56,034 nucleotides of DNA from Nitrospirota bacterium (GTDB lineage: Bacteria > Nitrospirota > Nitrospiria > Nitrospirales > Nitrospiraceae). Below, piece by piece: positions 15,793 through 23,711 of this stretch. Position 1 is the stretch's first letter; every line of letters starts with the position of its first letter. Location: contig JACRLR010000053.1 of assembly GCA_016219645.1 (NCBI GenBank), forward strand, positions 1 through 56,034, read 5' to 3'. The translations under genes and the position numbers were made by a program. The notes below the pieces were generated by a model, which was not told the origin of the DNA, made no database searches, and saw only the letters and a program-made list of their open reading frames with translations.

Positions 15793-17114
15793 CATTCACC
15801 GCCACTCAATCCGCCCTGGTTTTAGGCGGCGACCCGGCCGGCCTTACCGCTGCCCTCCTCCTTACCAGTCATGGCTATCACGTGACGGTCATCGATCGTC
15901 GCCTCCCGATTGGAGGCATTGCCACAAGAGAAGATCCCTCCGGTACCCTTGAGCCATTCACCATCTTGGGCTGCCACCGAGCAACAAGATCTTTGCTGGC
16001 TTCTCTGCATCCAGGTAGCCAGCAACCGTTAGAGACCGAAATCCCGCTAGAATTCCATCTCCTGAACAATTCCCTTGTTCATTACCCACGCAGTTCCTTC
16101 CCTGCTCCTCTTCATACCTGGGTGAGTCTGCTGAAATTTGCTGGCATGCCCTGGAAGGAACGCTGGCGGCTGGCTTCATGGGTGGAGCAGTTGTGGGAAG
16201 GCGATGAGGAACTGCCTGCCGATCTGGAGCAGCGGACCGCCGACGAATGGCTTGCATCAGTCGAACAAAACGCACGGACACGCCGCGTCGTCTGGAACCC
16301 CATTGCACGATGGCTCACCGGCAATGATCTTTCCACGATATCTGCCGATGCCTTTATCACATCGCTGAGGCCATTCTTCCTAAGAACTCGTTCTGACAGC
16401 CGTGTTTCGGTTGTTCAGAACTCGCTCCAGACCTGCCTCGTGCAGCCAATGATCGAACGACTGACCCAACTCGGCGCGACCATTTTATGCAATCCGGAAG
16501 CCATACAGCTCCGCTATCAGCAAGATCGAATCTCGAGCGTCCTACTCCAGGACGGTTCAGAGCTGCAAGCTGATTGGTATGTAGCGGCTTTGCCCCCTCA
16601 CGAACTCACACCATTACTTCCAGAGCGGTGGCTGACCCGCTATGCGTATTTTCAGCAACTCACGGAATTGCGATCTGTCGACAGCATGATCTTTTGGGTG
16701 TATGCCGAACAGCCCTGTGTCACCTCTCGTCTCATCCTTTTGAATGACCCATCCTTTCACTCGGTACTCGCAGCGCCCACAGTACATGACCGTACAGTGT
16801 TTTCTCTCGTTACGACCGATAATCAGCTCTCGCAACCTCACCCAGACACAGATCTTGACCTTATTCCCCTTGACCTGCTCAGATCCTTAGGGCTCCTCAA
16901 GCCTGACAGCAGGATCTCTTCGATACGCCGCCGGATAAGACCCAGCAGTATCCTCTCGCTCAAACCCGGGACAAAATCACATCGCCCGATCCAGCGCAGT
17001 CCGGTTGCCAACTTGCTTGTGGCAGGAGGCTGGACCGATACAGGATGGCCGCCCAACCTCGAAAGCGCCATTGTCAGCGGCAACCGGTGCGCTGATGCCA
17101 TAACCCTCCGCTAG
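15789..17114 (+). CDS. hpnE: FAD-dependent squalene-associated oxidoreductase (HpnE-like)
   Basis: The product (441 aa, GTG start at 15789 inside the hpnD stop) is an amine-oxidase/phytoene-desaturase type flavoprotein. The N-terminal FAD site reads LVLGGDPAGLTAALLLTSHG with VTVIDRR closing the fold. The C-terminal FAD motif is NLLVAGGWTDTGWPPNLESA. HpnE reduces hydroxysqualene to squalene after HpnC/HpnD. The dinucleotide motif is unusual: GGDPAG has Asp where the second glycine of GxGxxG is expected. The distal motif is normal, so loss of FAD binding is not certain. Gene order with hpnD supports the call. Confidence 0.8.
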   Translation: MTFTATQSALVLGGDPAGLTAALLLTSHGYHVTVIDRRLPIGGIATREDPSGTLEPFTILGCHRATRSLLASLHPGSQQPLETEIPLEFHLLNNSLVHYPRSSFPAPLHTWVSLLKFAGMPWKERWRLASWVEQLWEGDEELPADLEQRTADEWLASVEQNARTRRVVWNPIARWLTGNDLSTISADAFITSLRPFFLRTRSDSRVSVVQNSLQTCLVQPMIERLTQLGATILCNPEAIQLRYQQDRISSVLLQDGSELQADWYVAALPPHELTPLLPERWLTRYAYFQQLTELRSVDSMIFWVYAEQPCVTSRLILLNDPSFHSVLAAPTVHDRTVFSLVTTDNQLSQPHPDTDLDLIPLDLLRSLGLLKPDSRISSIRRRIRPSSILSLKPGTKSHRPIQRSPVANLLVAGGWTDTGWPPNLESAIVSGNRCADAITLR

Positions 17115-17247
17115 CAAGATGCCGAAGAACTCCACCTGCCTCCAACGCGTGTGGCAATGTTTTCAACCGTCGTTCTGCTTCCATTGACAAGAAAAATTGG
17201 CCCGCCTAGAATCCGGTGAACTTTTCCACTTCCACAATGTCATCATT

Positions 17248-17895
17248 ATGACGCTCCTTGAACTCAGCAAATCACTGCACGACTGCCAACGTTGCAAGCT
17301 CGCGAAGATGGGCCGGACTCAAGTCGTATTCGGTGTGGGGAATCCTCACGCCAGCGTGATGTTCGTCGGGGAAGCGCCCGGTTTCAACGAAGATCAGCAG
17401 GGAGAGCCGTTTGTCGGGGCAGCGGGAAAACTCTTAAACGACTTGCTGCAATCGGCTGGATTGTCACGCAGCGATATCTACATCGCCAACGTGATTAAGT
17501 GCCGCCCCCCAAACAACCGCGACCCGGAACTGGATGAAGTCGAAACGTGCAAGCCGTTTTTGATGCAACAGATTGCGATGATCCGTCCGAAACTGGTCTG
17601 CACGCTCGGTAACTGGGCAACGCAAACGCTATTGGAGAGAAAGGTCGGAATTACAAAAGTGAAGGGGCAGGCGTTCTACATGAAAGATTTCGTGATCTTT
17701 CCCCTACTCCACCCGGCTGCAGCGCTCCATCAAGGCAACTTACTCGATACACTGAAGGCAGATTTTAAGAAACTCAAAGAATTTCTCGACAAGAACACAA
17801 AACCGGCCGAACCAGCCGCAGCAACCGCGGTTGCCACACCCACACTACACATCGAACCGCCACAGCCAGCACAGTTGGATCTGTTCGGGTCATAA
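17248..17895 (+). CDS. Family 4 uracil-DNA glycosylase (4Fe-4S)
   Basis: From ATG 17248 the 215-aa protein starts MTLLELSKSLHDCQRCKLAK. The four cluster-binding cysteines of family 4 are Cys13, Cys16, Cys85 (VIKCRPP) and Cys101. The active-site motif is GEAPGFNEDQQGEPFVG (41-57), and LLHPAAAL carries the second motif histidine. The enzyme removes uracil from DNA, starting base-excision repair. The last 40 residues are a Pro/Ala-rich tail ending in QLDLFGS, which resembles a short clamp-binding motif. An upstream in-frame start at 17197 is less likely. The family is certain. Confidence 0.9.
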   Translation: MTLLELSKSLHDCQRCKLAKMGRTQVVFGVGNPHASVMFVGEAPGFNEDQQGEPFVGAAGKLLNDLLQSAGLSRSDIYIANVIKCRPPNNRDPELDEVETCKPFLMQQIAMIRPKLVCTLGNWATQTLLERKVGITKVKGQAFYMKDFVIFPLLHPAAALHQGNLLDTLKADFKKLKEFLDKNTKPAEPAAATAVATPTLHIEPPQPAQLDLFGS

Positions 17896-17961
17896 CTCGT
17901 CACTCGTCTTCACCCTTCAACTCAACTCAGGATAGCTGGACTTGCTTCTCGTTTAGGATGT

Positions 17962-17976
17962 GATTACAATGTAATC
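17962..17976. promoter_or_regulatory. Operator-like palindrome ahead of the toxin-antitoxin pair
   Basis: GATTACA-A-TGTAATC is a perfect 7-bp dyad ending 15 bases before the antitoxin ATG and just before its ribosome site AGGAG. This is where antitoxins of the MazE/AbrB type bind to repress their own operon. Its role is inferred from position and symmetry. Confidence 0.6.
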
Positions 17977-17991
17977 TCATAGGAGATGCAG

Positions 17992-18243
17992 ATGAGAGCA
18001 CACATCGTTCGGATCGGCAACTCTCGTGGAATTCGCCTTCCGAAGACATTGCTTCAGGAAGCTCAGCTGGAGGATGAAGTCGAACTTCAGGCCGAGCCTG
18101 GCCGCATCCTTATCTCCAAAACGGCTAAACCCCGGGCCGGTTGGGGCGAAGCCGCCCGGCGCATGCGGGAACGTAACGAAGATCGCCTCCTCGACCCATC
18201 GACGTCGACTCGATTCGATAAGGAAGAGTGGAAGTGGCGGTAG
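17992..18243 (+). CDS. MazE-like antitoxin (AbrB/SpoVT fold)
   Basis: The 83-aa protein starts MRAHIVRIGNSRGIRLPKTL, the standard swapped-hairpin DNA-binding domain in which the IGNSRGIRLPK segment contacts DNA. The C-terminal half (about 45-83) is charged and probably disordered until it binds the toxin. The second ATG (17992) is preferred over 17986 because AGGAG sits six bases before it. The toxin gene starts 16 bases inside its 3' end, the usual overlap for a coupled pair. A palindromic operator lies just upstream. Confidence 0.85.
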   Translation: MRAHIVRIGNSRGIRLPKTLLQEAQLEDEVELQAEPGRILISKTAKPRAGWGEAARRMRERNEDRLLDPSTSTRFDKEEWKWR

Positions 18244-18572
18244 AGCACCCACATGCTACCCGCGGCGATGTATATCTTATTGAACTTGATCCTACCCGAG
18301 GCAGTGAAATCAGAAAAACAAGGCCCTGCCTGGTCATTTCACCCGATGAGCTGAATCAGCATCTGCGAACTGTCATCGTCGCGCCGATGACCACAGGAGG
18401 GCAGGCCTACCCCTGGCGTGTACGCTGTCGCTTCCGTGATCGCGCGGGGTTTGTCGCAATGGACCAACTGCGCACGGTTGATAGCGAGCGGCTTAGCAGG
18501 CGGCTCGGACGAATCGCTCCCGGCACCCTCGCGGCAGTTCTTGCGGTCTTGCAGGAAATGTTCACGCCGTAG
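18228..18572 (+). CDS. MazF/PemK-type mRNA interferase toxin
   Basis: This 114-aa protein (GTG start at 18228) has the MazF core: RGDVYLIELDPTRGSEIRKT (12-31) and RPCLVISPDELN. VIVAPMTTGG (the conserved Pro/Thr strand) and FVAMDQLRTVDSERL, with the Asp-Gln pair typical of the family, follow. Such toxins cut mRNA in a sequence-specific way when the antitoxin is degraded. The residues usually needed for cleavage (Arg in the S1-S2 loop, Thr in S3) are present. It overlaps the antitoxin gene. The pair stands at the edge of a cassette-bearing accessory patch. Confidence 0.88.
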   Translation: MEVAVEHPHATRGDVYLIELDPTRGSEIRKTRPCLVISPDELNQHLRTVIVAPMTTGGQAYPWRVRCRFRDRAGFVAMDQLRTVDSERLSRRLGRIAPGTLAAVLAVLQEMFTP

Positions 18573-19035
18573 ATACCCCATTTGCAGCACACCGGCCAAA
18601 GGCGGATGTCCGTTAGAGGACACTCTCTCATCATCTCTCTGGAAACAACCATTTCGGACTCAACAGCGCAGAGGAAGGCCTCGGCTGACGAAGGGCGGGC
18701 AGCTCCGGCTTCGCCATAATGCGATGGAGCGCGACTGCTATTGTGCGTTTCTCTCTTGGCCGTGCGCCTTAGGGGACCAGAAGAACGGCGCCACGGCACC
18801 TGGTTTGGCAATTGACCGGCATATGGCACCATGGCGAAAGCCTCCGTGCCCATCCCTTCCATCCGAGGCTCGCTCAAGAGTTGAACCCTACGCAGTTATG
18901 ACGTTATGATGCCGGCCTGTTTAGCATACCAATGCTGTGTTGCTGATAGAGTTGACAAGCCTATGGACCGCCAGAAGAATTGCGCGAGAGTTGGCGTGCG
19001 ACATCTGCGTACTATGCCGATCAGTGTGCTCAATA
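18573..19035. other. Gene-poor stretch between the toxin gene and the cassette array
   Basis: No convincing reading frame lies here. There is a small hairpin, TGTCC-GTTAGA-GGACA, near 18609-18624. At 18959 GCCTATG is followed by ACCGCCA/TGGCG complementarity, which could be the ruined left half of an attC site whose right half is GTTAGGC at 19036. The rest shows no feature that I can support. Confidence 0.4.
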
Positions 19036-19042
19036 GTTAGGC
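19036..19042 (+). repeat. Integron core-site heptamer GTTAGGC (left boundary of cassette 1)
   Basis: GTTAGGC fits the recombination consensus GTTRRRY exactly and lies 12 bases before the ATG of the HNH gene, where a cassette junction is expected. Its left partner is poorly preserved (GCCTATG near 18959). Alone it would be weak evidence; the better attC-like site after the HNH gene makes it meaningful. Confidence 0.45.
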
Positions 19043-19054
19043 CTTTCAACGATC

Positions 19055-19624
19055 ATGGCAACGCGCACATCAAAAGTTAAGCCTCGCGAAAGACAGAAAC
19101 TGCCTCTCAGCACAGTTACGTTGGTGCTCACCGAAGCGGGCTACCGCTGCGCAGTACCAACTTGCCGAGGAATTCTTGCACTCGACATGCATCATCTTTG
19201 GGAGGTGAGTGGTGGTGGAGGTGACGACCCAGCCAACCTTATTGCCTTGTGCCCTACCTGTCACGCCCTGTATCACCGAGGCACGATCTCGCAGGGGTCA
19301 ATCTACGCTTACAAAGCAATGCTCGTGGCAATCGGCCGCGCCTTCGATGTCGAGGCAATTGATCGCTTGCTATTTCTCAGCATGTGGCCAAAAGACTATC
19401 TGGTTCTGTCAGGCGATGGCGTACTGCATTTCTCAAGGCTTATTGCTGCTGGGTTAGTAGCGGTGGAGCAAAAAGCTAATAATGCGTGGCAGCTTGTTAC
19501 CTATGCCGTAAACATTAGCGATAAAGGCCGAATGCTCATTCATGCATGGCAGCAAGGCGATCGAACCGCTATCGCAAGTGCTCTAGAACGTCCAATACCA
19601 GAGCAAACTGATGCGCCGGCCTAA
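19055..19624 (+). CDS. HNH-motif protein in an apparent integron cassette
   Basis: The protein (189 aa) has a zinc-bound HNH nuclease motif. Cys32 and Cys37 (RCAVPTC) come first, then the catalytic region DMHHLWEVSGGG (44-55), Asn61 (NLIALCPTCH), Cys66 and Cys69, and His74. The order Cys pair, HH, N, Cys pair, H is complete, so nuclease activity is plausible. Residues 85-189 form a helical and mixed domain without a known motif, possibly a regulator or winged helix. Its stop codon TAA lies inside GCCTAAC, the left core of an attC-like site, as is typical of cassette genes. A defence or mobile-element role is possible but not shown. Confidence 0.75.
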   Translation: MATRTSKVKPRERQKLPLSTVTLVLTEAGYRCAVPTCRGILALDMHHLWEVSGGGGDDPANLIALCPTCHALYHRGTISQGSIYAYKAMLVAIGRAFDVEAIDRLLFLSMWPKDYLVLSGDGVLHFSRLIAAGLVAVEQKANNAWQLVTYAVNISDKGRMLIHAWQQGDRTAIASALERPIPEQTDAPA

Positions 19625-19687
19625 CATGGCGGTCAACACGGACCTTGCGCATAAAGCCGCGCAAGGCCGATTACCTATACGTTAAGC
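19619..19687 (+). repeat. attC-like recombination site
   Basis: The left core GCCTAAC (19619-19625, fits RYYYAAC) and right core GTTAAGC (19681-19687, fits GTTRRRY) bound 69 bases. Inside, CGG-A-CCTTGCGC pairs with GCGCAAGG-CCG, leaving one unpaired A, the kind of extrahelical base that steers integron integrases. The inner loop is ATAAAGCC. The stop codon of the HNH gene lies in the left core. Size, cores, imperfect hairpin and bulge all fit an attC site. Confidence 0.75.
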
Positions 19688-19759
19688 GTCATGCAAAGCG
19701 TCTCGGCTAGTCTAGTATGCTGGTAGTGTCTCAGTTTGAAAATGTGCGGAAGACTTCTT

Positions 19760-20269
19760 ATGAAAGAGAAAATTGACAAGACGCGCGCCCGAAAATATCC
19801 GCCAGACCTTTTGATTGCAATGTTTCGCAAAGCGGCAGCGCTTCGCAACGAGATGGTTGAAGCAGGATTTACAGACAATGGCGGAGCTATTCACAGTGCG
19901 GAACGCATTCTGAATTTACTTGGACTACGGCTCAACTATCCTGAACTCAGCCACCTCAATAATCTCAGAAGTTTTAAGAACGCCACATTTTCAGTTGAGG
20001 CTTGGGAACTACATCAAGCTGGAGATAAAGTGCTCATTGAACATGTGGCGCCCATTCGCCATCTCACTCAGATGGCCATAGACAAAATCGACCAAAAACT
20101 GAGCGACGCTCAATTCAAAGCATTTGTAAAACGTCGTTATAAGCTCGTACTTCTATCGCCGACTGAAACGCTGCGGTTGAATAGGCAAAACCGATCAAAG
20201 ATGAGTCGTGATCGCCTCAGTAAAGCCGGTATTCAGCTAGCAGCGAGGAAGGCTGCACATGACGCCTAA
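19760..20269 (+). CDS. Unknown protein in the second cassette
   Basis: I do not recognise this 169-aa protein. It starts MKEKIDKTRARKYPPDLLIA (ATG 19760; an alternative in-frame start at 19736 adds eight residues and neither has a clear ribosome site). It is basic and mostly helical, with no membrane span, signal peptide or catalytic motif that I can name. Base composition is more AT-rich than the neighbours (runs such as GAAAATTGACAAG), which suggests transfer. Its stop TAA lies inside GCCTAAC at 20264-20270, mirroring the HNH gene. Being an orphan in a cassette is normal for integron cargo. Confidence 0.65.
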   Translation: MKEKIDKTRARKYPPDLLIAMFRKAAALRNEMVEAGFTDNGGAIHSAERILNLLGLRLNYPELSHLNNLRSFKNATFSVEAWELHQAGDKVLIEHVAPIRHLTQMAIDKIDQKLSDAQFKAFVKRRYKLVLLSPTETLRLNRQNRSKMSRDRLSKAGIQLAARKAAHDA

Positions 20270-20335
20270 CAATGTGCTCCATCCGATATCCCTGCCGTTT
20301 CGCTGCAGGGACGCGGCTGATCTTGATCGTTATCC
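20264..20335 (+). repeat. Second attC-like site, partly degraded
   Basis: The left core GCCTAAC (20264-20270) is perfect and contains the stop codon of the cassette gene. CCCTGC and GCAGGG form an inner stem around CGTTTCGCT, with CCG/CGG outside. The right core GTTATCC (20329-20335) deviates from GTTRRRY at one position, so this site may be worn or inactive. Confidence 0.5.
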
Positions 20336-20728
20336 CTCCCGCGCCCAGTGGGGATGGTGAGCGATCTGAGACTTGTGAGGGGTCGCTTCAGGAGCAGTTC
20401 CACCTCGGCATCGCGTCTGTCTCAACAATTCCTTCTAAGCTTGCTGACCTTCTCCCCAACGACGCCCGCTGTTGCTGATGCGACATCAGCGCCATACTGA
20501 GTCTCGCCGTAGTGAAGTCATGCGGCCCGCTTCTAGCGGGTGGCACAAACTGTTCGACGCTCCATTCGACCATCGGTCGGAACGGAGCTAGTTTCTGGGC
20601 CAAGCGTGACTGAGCGTGAGGGCGAGCCAGCAGGGCGTTGACAAGAGCGGTAGCAGCAGCGGGCTGGGAGCGGGACAGGCACCGCCGAAGACGGCTGAGC
20701 CAGTCCCCTTGGGCTCAATTTATTTTTC

Positions 20729-20931
20729 AAAGTCGCTTGGGAGGATCGTTGCCGCCGATGACCGGATGAATCGGGACACAACTTGCCGCAGCGTGCGGCC
20801 GTTGCTTTCCAGTTGCAACGGCGAAGCCTGTACTGTTTGAGGCTCGGCGAGTTTACAGGCTGAGAGCGCGCCAGGCGTAGTTGGGTGATTCAGGAGGTCG
20901 TGTGGCGGCACGCATCCTCCCGAGCGACTTT
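20729..20931. repeat. 203-bp unit with 28-bp terminal inverted repeats, MITE-like
   Basis: The ends 20729-20756 (AAAGTCGCTTGGGAGGATCG on) and 20904-20931 are inverted copies with four mismatches in 28 bases. Inside is a smaller hairpin, CCGTTGC/GCAACGG, near 20799-20821. No reading frame in it looks real. The phrase CTCGGCATCGC occurs on both sides (20410 and 21004), hinting at a larger duplicated or rearranged patch. The whole gene-free gap 20336-21045 holds nothing else I can support. Confidence 0.55.
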
Positions 20932-21045
20932 TCCGAATTTCCGAAGGTTTCCGCTCGGCGGAGCCCGAACGGGTCGCTCTGGGAGGTGTGGGAGCGGTTG
21001 AGCCTCGGCATCGCACCACGACCGAGTCTAAAACGCCGGTGGGGA

Positions 21046-21501
21046 TTACGCCTTGGATGTGATCGTTGAGGAAGGGTCTGAATCCGCGGCCTCACCGTTT
21101 TCTTCCTCGGCAGGCTTTTCTTCTTCCGGCACGTCGAACCACTGCACCAGCATCTCGTCCCACCAGGTCTCGTCGATCTCCTTCCCGGGATCAATCCCGA
21201 GAAACGCGACATCGTCCTTCGTCACATCCGAACCAACCAGCTGAGGCTGGAACTTGGCCCGATCGATGACTTCCTTGGTCGCGTACCCACCAATGATCCA
21301 GGAGTCAGGATCGGCGCGGCGGGATTTATAGGCCTTGAGCCCGAGCTTGAGATACATAAAGATCTGCTGTTGCGTAGGCTCCGCGACGCCGGATTGCGGC
21401 AGCCCCAGGGTCTTCTCAATCTTCTTGCGCCAATGCCGATCATCGTACCGAGACGTGATCAACTGGAGCATGGTTTTTCCCTGTTCGGCATCAAGCGGCA
21501 T
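21046..21501 (-). CDS. Hypothetical protein, 151 aa
   Basis: I cannot place this protein. It is acidic and soluble, with a helical first half (MLQLITSRYDDRHWRKKIEK, 11-30) and an unusual aromatic stretch, EIDETWWDEMLVQWFDVPEE, near 108-127. The last 30 residues are low-complexity acidic (EEEKPAEEENGEAADSD), a disordered tail. No signal peptide or membrane span is present. It lies 17 bases downstream of a dienelactone hydrolase gene on the same strand and is probably co-transcribed with it. The coding call is solid; the function is unknown. Confidence 0.7.
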   Translation of the reverse strand: MPLDAEQGKTMLQLITSRYDDRHWRKKIEKTLGLPQSGVAEPTQQQIFMYLKLGLKAYKSRRADPDSWIIGGYATKEVIDRAKFQPQLVGSDVTKDDVAFLGIDPGKEIDETWWDEMLVQWFDVPEEEKPAEEENGEAADSDPSSTITSKA

Positions 21502-21518
21502 GGTGCTCCTGATTTCTC

Positions 21519-22226
21519 CTACGCACTGAGGTGTTGTTTAAAGAAAGCCTTCGTCCTTGCCCAAGCATCCTTGGCCGCCTCAGGCCGATAGACCGTCTTA
21601 TCCGTATCACGGAAAAACGCATGAGGCGCGCCGGGATAGGTCTTAATTTCCCCAGGCTTATTGTACTTCTTCAGCGCCGCCGCAAGCCGCTGCACGTCCA
21701 CCTTGGTTATCCAGCCATCGTCTTCACCATAGATATAGAGAACCGGACCGGCAAGCTTCTGTAATGGAGTGTCGGGATTTGGCACCTGGCCATAAAATGG
21801 CGCGGCGGCTTTGATGTCAGAATTGACGCAGGGCAGCATCAACGCATAGGACCCGCCCATGCAGAATCCCGTGACGCCGATTCGCTTCGCGTCTACTTCC
21901 GGAACGGTCTTGAGATATGCCACCGTCGCATTCAAGTCCGTCAGTCCATCTTCTTGTTTGAGGGTATTCATCAACTTGCCTGCTTCGGCTGGATCTGTTG
22001 TAAGAGCATTGCCCAGACGGGAGTAGAGGTCCGGCGCGATGGCGACGTAGCCCTCTGCGGCATAGCGACAGGCCACGTCCTTGATGTGGTCGGTCAGTCC
22101 CCACCACTCCTGAACCACGATAACCGCGGGACGCCGCTCTTTGGTGTGAGGAGCTGCGACAAAGGCCCGCATCGTCACCTTGTCGCTAGGATACTGGACC
22201 ATCGTTTCCCTGATTGACTCGGCCAT
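21519..22226 (-). CDS. Dienelactone hydrolase family protein
   Basis: The 235-aa alpha/beta hydrolase carries the dienelactone hydrolase triad: Cys122 in GFCMGG (nucleophile), Asp170 in YGEDDG and His202 in PHAFF. Glu40 in VVQEWWG positions the cysteine in the resting enzyme. Its length is normal. The classic enzyme opens dienelactone in chloroaromatic breakdown. Outside such clusters these proteins are general hydrolases of unclear substrate, and no aromatic pathway genes are nearby. No signal peptide is seen, so it is cytoplasmic. Confidence 0.85.
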   Translation of the reverse strand: MAESIRETMVQYPSDKVTMRAFVAAPHTKERRPAVIVVQEWWGLTDHIKDVACRYAAEGYVAIAPDLYSRLGNALTTDPAEAGKLMNTLKQEDGLTDLNATVAYLKTVPEVDAKRIGVTGFCMGGSYALMLPCVNSDIKAAAPFYGQVPNPDTPLQKLAGPVLYIYGEDDGWITKVDVQRLAAALKKYNKPGEIKTYPGAPHAFFRDTDKTVYRPEAAKDAWARTKAFFKQHLSA

Positions 22227-22324
22227 AAGTCACCTCCAGCCTGGCGCAATGATGAATGAGGAATTTTGAATTATGAATTGAGACGGGAAGTCATTCCACA
22301 CTCATCATTCAACATTCAGCATTG

Positions 22325-22350
22325 CAACTGATCGCCATGGCGATCAGTTG
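22325..22350 (-). terminator. Perfect 26-bp palindrome across the tldE stop codon
   Basis: The palindrome reads CAACTGATCGCC-AT-GGCGATCAGTTG without a mismatch. Its right arm contains the stop codon of the minus-strand gene (TGA at 22346-22344). As RNA it would form a tight hairpin right at the end of the message, acting as a terminator or exonuclease block. No T-tract follows. Confidence 0.55.
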
Positions 22351-23711
22351 CCCGCTACCATCATCTCTGCAATCTTCACGGTCGGACTGGCGATGCGACC
22401 ACGAAACACCAGATCGCTGCCGATCATTTCTATTCCGGCAAACATGTCATTCAAATTGCCTGCAATCGTGATCTCTTCAACTGGATAGGCCAACTCTCCC
22501 CCTTCGATCCAAAACCCAGAGGCGCCTCGTGAATAATCACCCGTCACCATATTAATGCCAAAACCAATGAGGTCCGTGACATACAGGCCCTGCTTCACCG
22601 TCTTAATGATTTCGTCCGCCGTTTTTATCCCTGGCACGAGATAGAAATTGGTAGGACCGACCGAGGGATTTTCCCCGACGCTGCGCGAGGCATTCCCGGT
22701 CGAAGCCAATCCGAGCTTCCGCCCTGAGTATGTATCAAGCAGATAGCTCTTCAATACCCCCCGTTCCACCACCGTGGTCTTCCTGGTCGGCAGACCTTCG
22801 CCATCGAACGGTCTAGACCCCAGCCCTCCGACCACTTGTCCATCGTCGTACACTGTCACATGCTCAGGGGCCATCGGTTTGTCTAGTCGGCCCGTCAAGA
22901 ACGACGCACCTTTATAGAGTGAATAGCCTGAAACCGCGCTGCAGAGATTCCCCATGAGACTCCCGGCCGTTTCAGAATCAAAGACGACGGGAACTCGTTG
23001 GGTGGCAACTTTCCTCGCCCCGAGCTTGCGGACCGTCCGACGCGCCGCTTCCAACCCCACCGCCTCCGGAGAGTCCAGCTTGGCGAATTTCCGTTGTATG
23101 GCGTACCAGGAATCGCGCTGCATGGCCCCGGTCTGTGAATCGGTGGCAACGGGCGACACAGACATCGAAAAGCTGGAACTCTGGTACTCTCCCAGAAACC
23201 CATGACTGTTGCCCAATACCACGCGCCCCGAGGAGGAATCGAAATCAGCTCCTTCCGAGTTTGTCACGCGCTCGTCCATAGACATGGCAGCAGCCTCTAC
23301 CCGCTTGGCCAATTCTATTTGCTGCTCAGTGTTCAGCTTGGTCGGATCATAGAGATCCAAATCCGGCCACTTGGCTGCCATCTGATCCGCTTCCGGCAAG
23401 CCGGATACCTGGTCTTCCACGACAGCTTTGGCCAAATTACAGGTCTCGGCGACAAGTTGATTCAACGAGTCCGCCGAAAAATCGGAGGTGGAGGTGCTGG
23501 CGGAGCGTTTCCCGACAAACACGCGTAAGCCGAGATGCTTCTCGCGGGCTTTCGTGAGGCGATCGACGGAACCCAATCTAACTTGTAGCGAAAAGGTTTC
23601 GCCGTCGGCGATAATAATGTCCGCTGCCGTCGCCCCACTGCGCTTCGCTTTAGCCAAGAGATCAACCGCGAGTTGGCTGTAGCCATCGGATTTTTGTATT
23701 TGCTGGCTCAT
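22344..23711 (-). CDS. pmbA: TldE/PmbA subunit of the TldD/TldE metalloprotease
   Basis: This 455-aa protein is the partner without metal ligands in the TldD/E complex, which trims modified peptides (for instance microcin leader peptides and CcdA in E. coli). Family features are an N-terminal YSQLAVDLLAKAKRSGATAA, the GLRVFVGKRSAS strand near residue 80-92 and a C-terminal half with FDGEGLPTRKTTVVERGVLK. GNASRSVGENPSVGPTNFYL and GASGFWIEGGELAYPVEEIT follow. The HExxxH motif of TldD is absent, as expected. Its start overlaps the tldD stop by four bases, so the two subunits are made together. Confidence 0.92.
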   Translation of the reverse strand: MSQQIQKSDGYSQLAVDLLAKAKRSGATAADIIIADGETFSLQVRLGSVDRLTKAREKHLGLRVFVGKRSASTSTSDFSADSLNQLVAETCNLAKAVVEDQVSGLPEADQMAAKWPDLDLYDPTKLNTEQQIELAKRVEAAAMSMDERVTNSEGADFDSSSGRVVLGNSHGFLGEYQSSSFSMSVSPVATDSQTGAMQRDSWYAIQRKFAKLDSPEAVGLEAARRTVRKLGARKVATQRVPVVFDSETAGSLMGNLCSAVSGYSLYKGASFLTGRLDKPMAPEHVTVYDDGQVVGGLGSRPFDGEGLPTRKTTVVERGVLKSYLLDTYSGRKLGLASTGNASRSVGENPSVGPTNFYLVPGIKTADEIIKTVKQGLYVTDLIGFGINMVTGDYSRGASGFWIEGGELAYPVEEITIAGNLNDMFAGIEMIGSDLVFRGRIASPTVKIAEMMVAGN

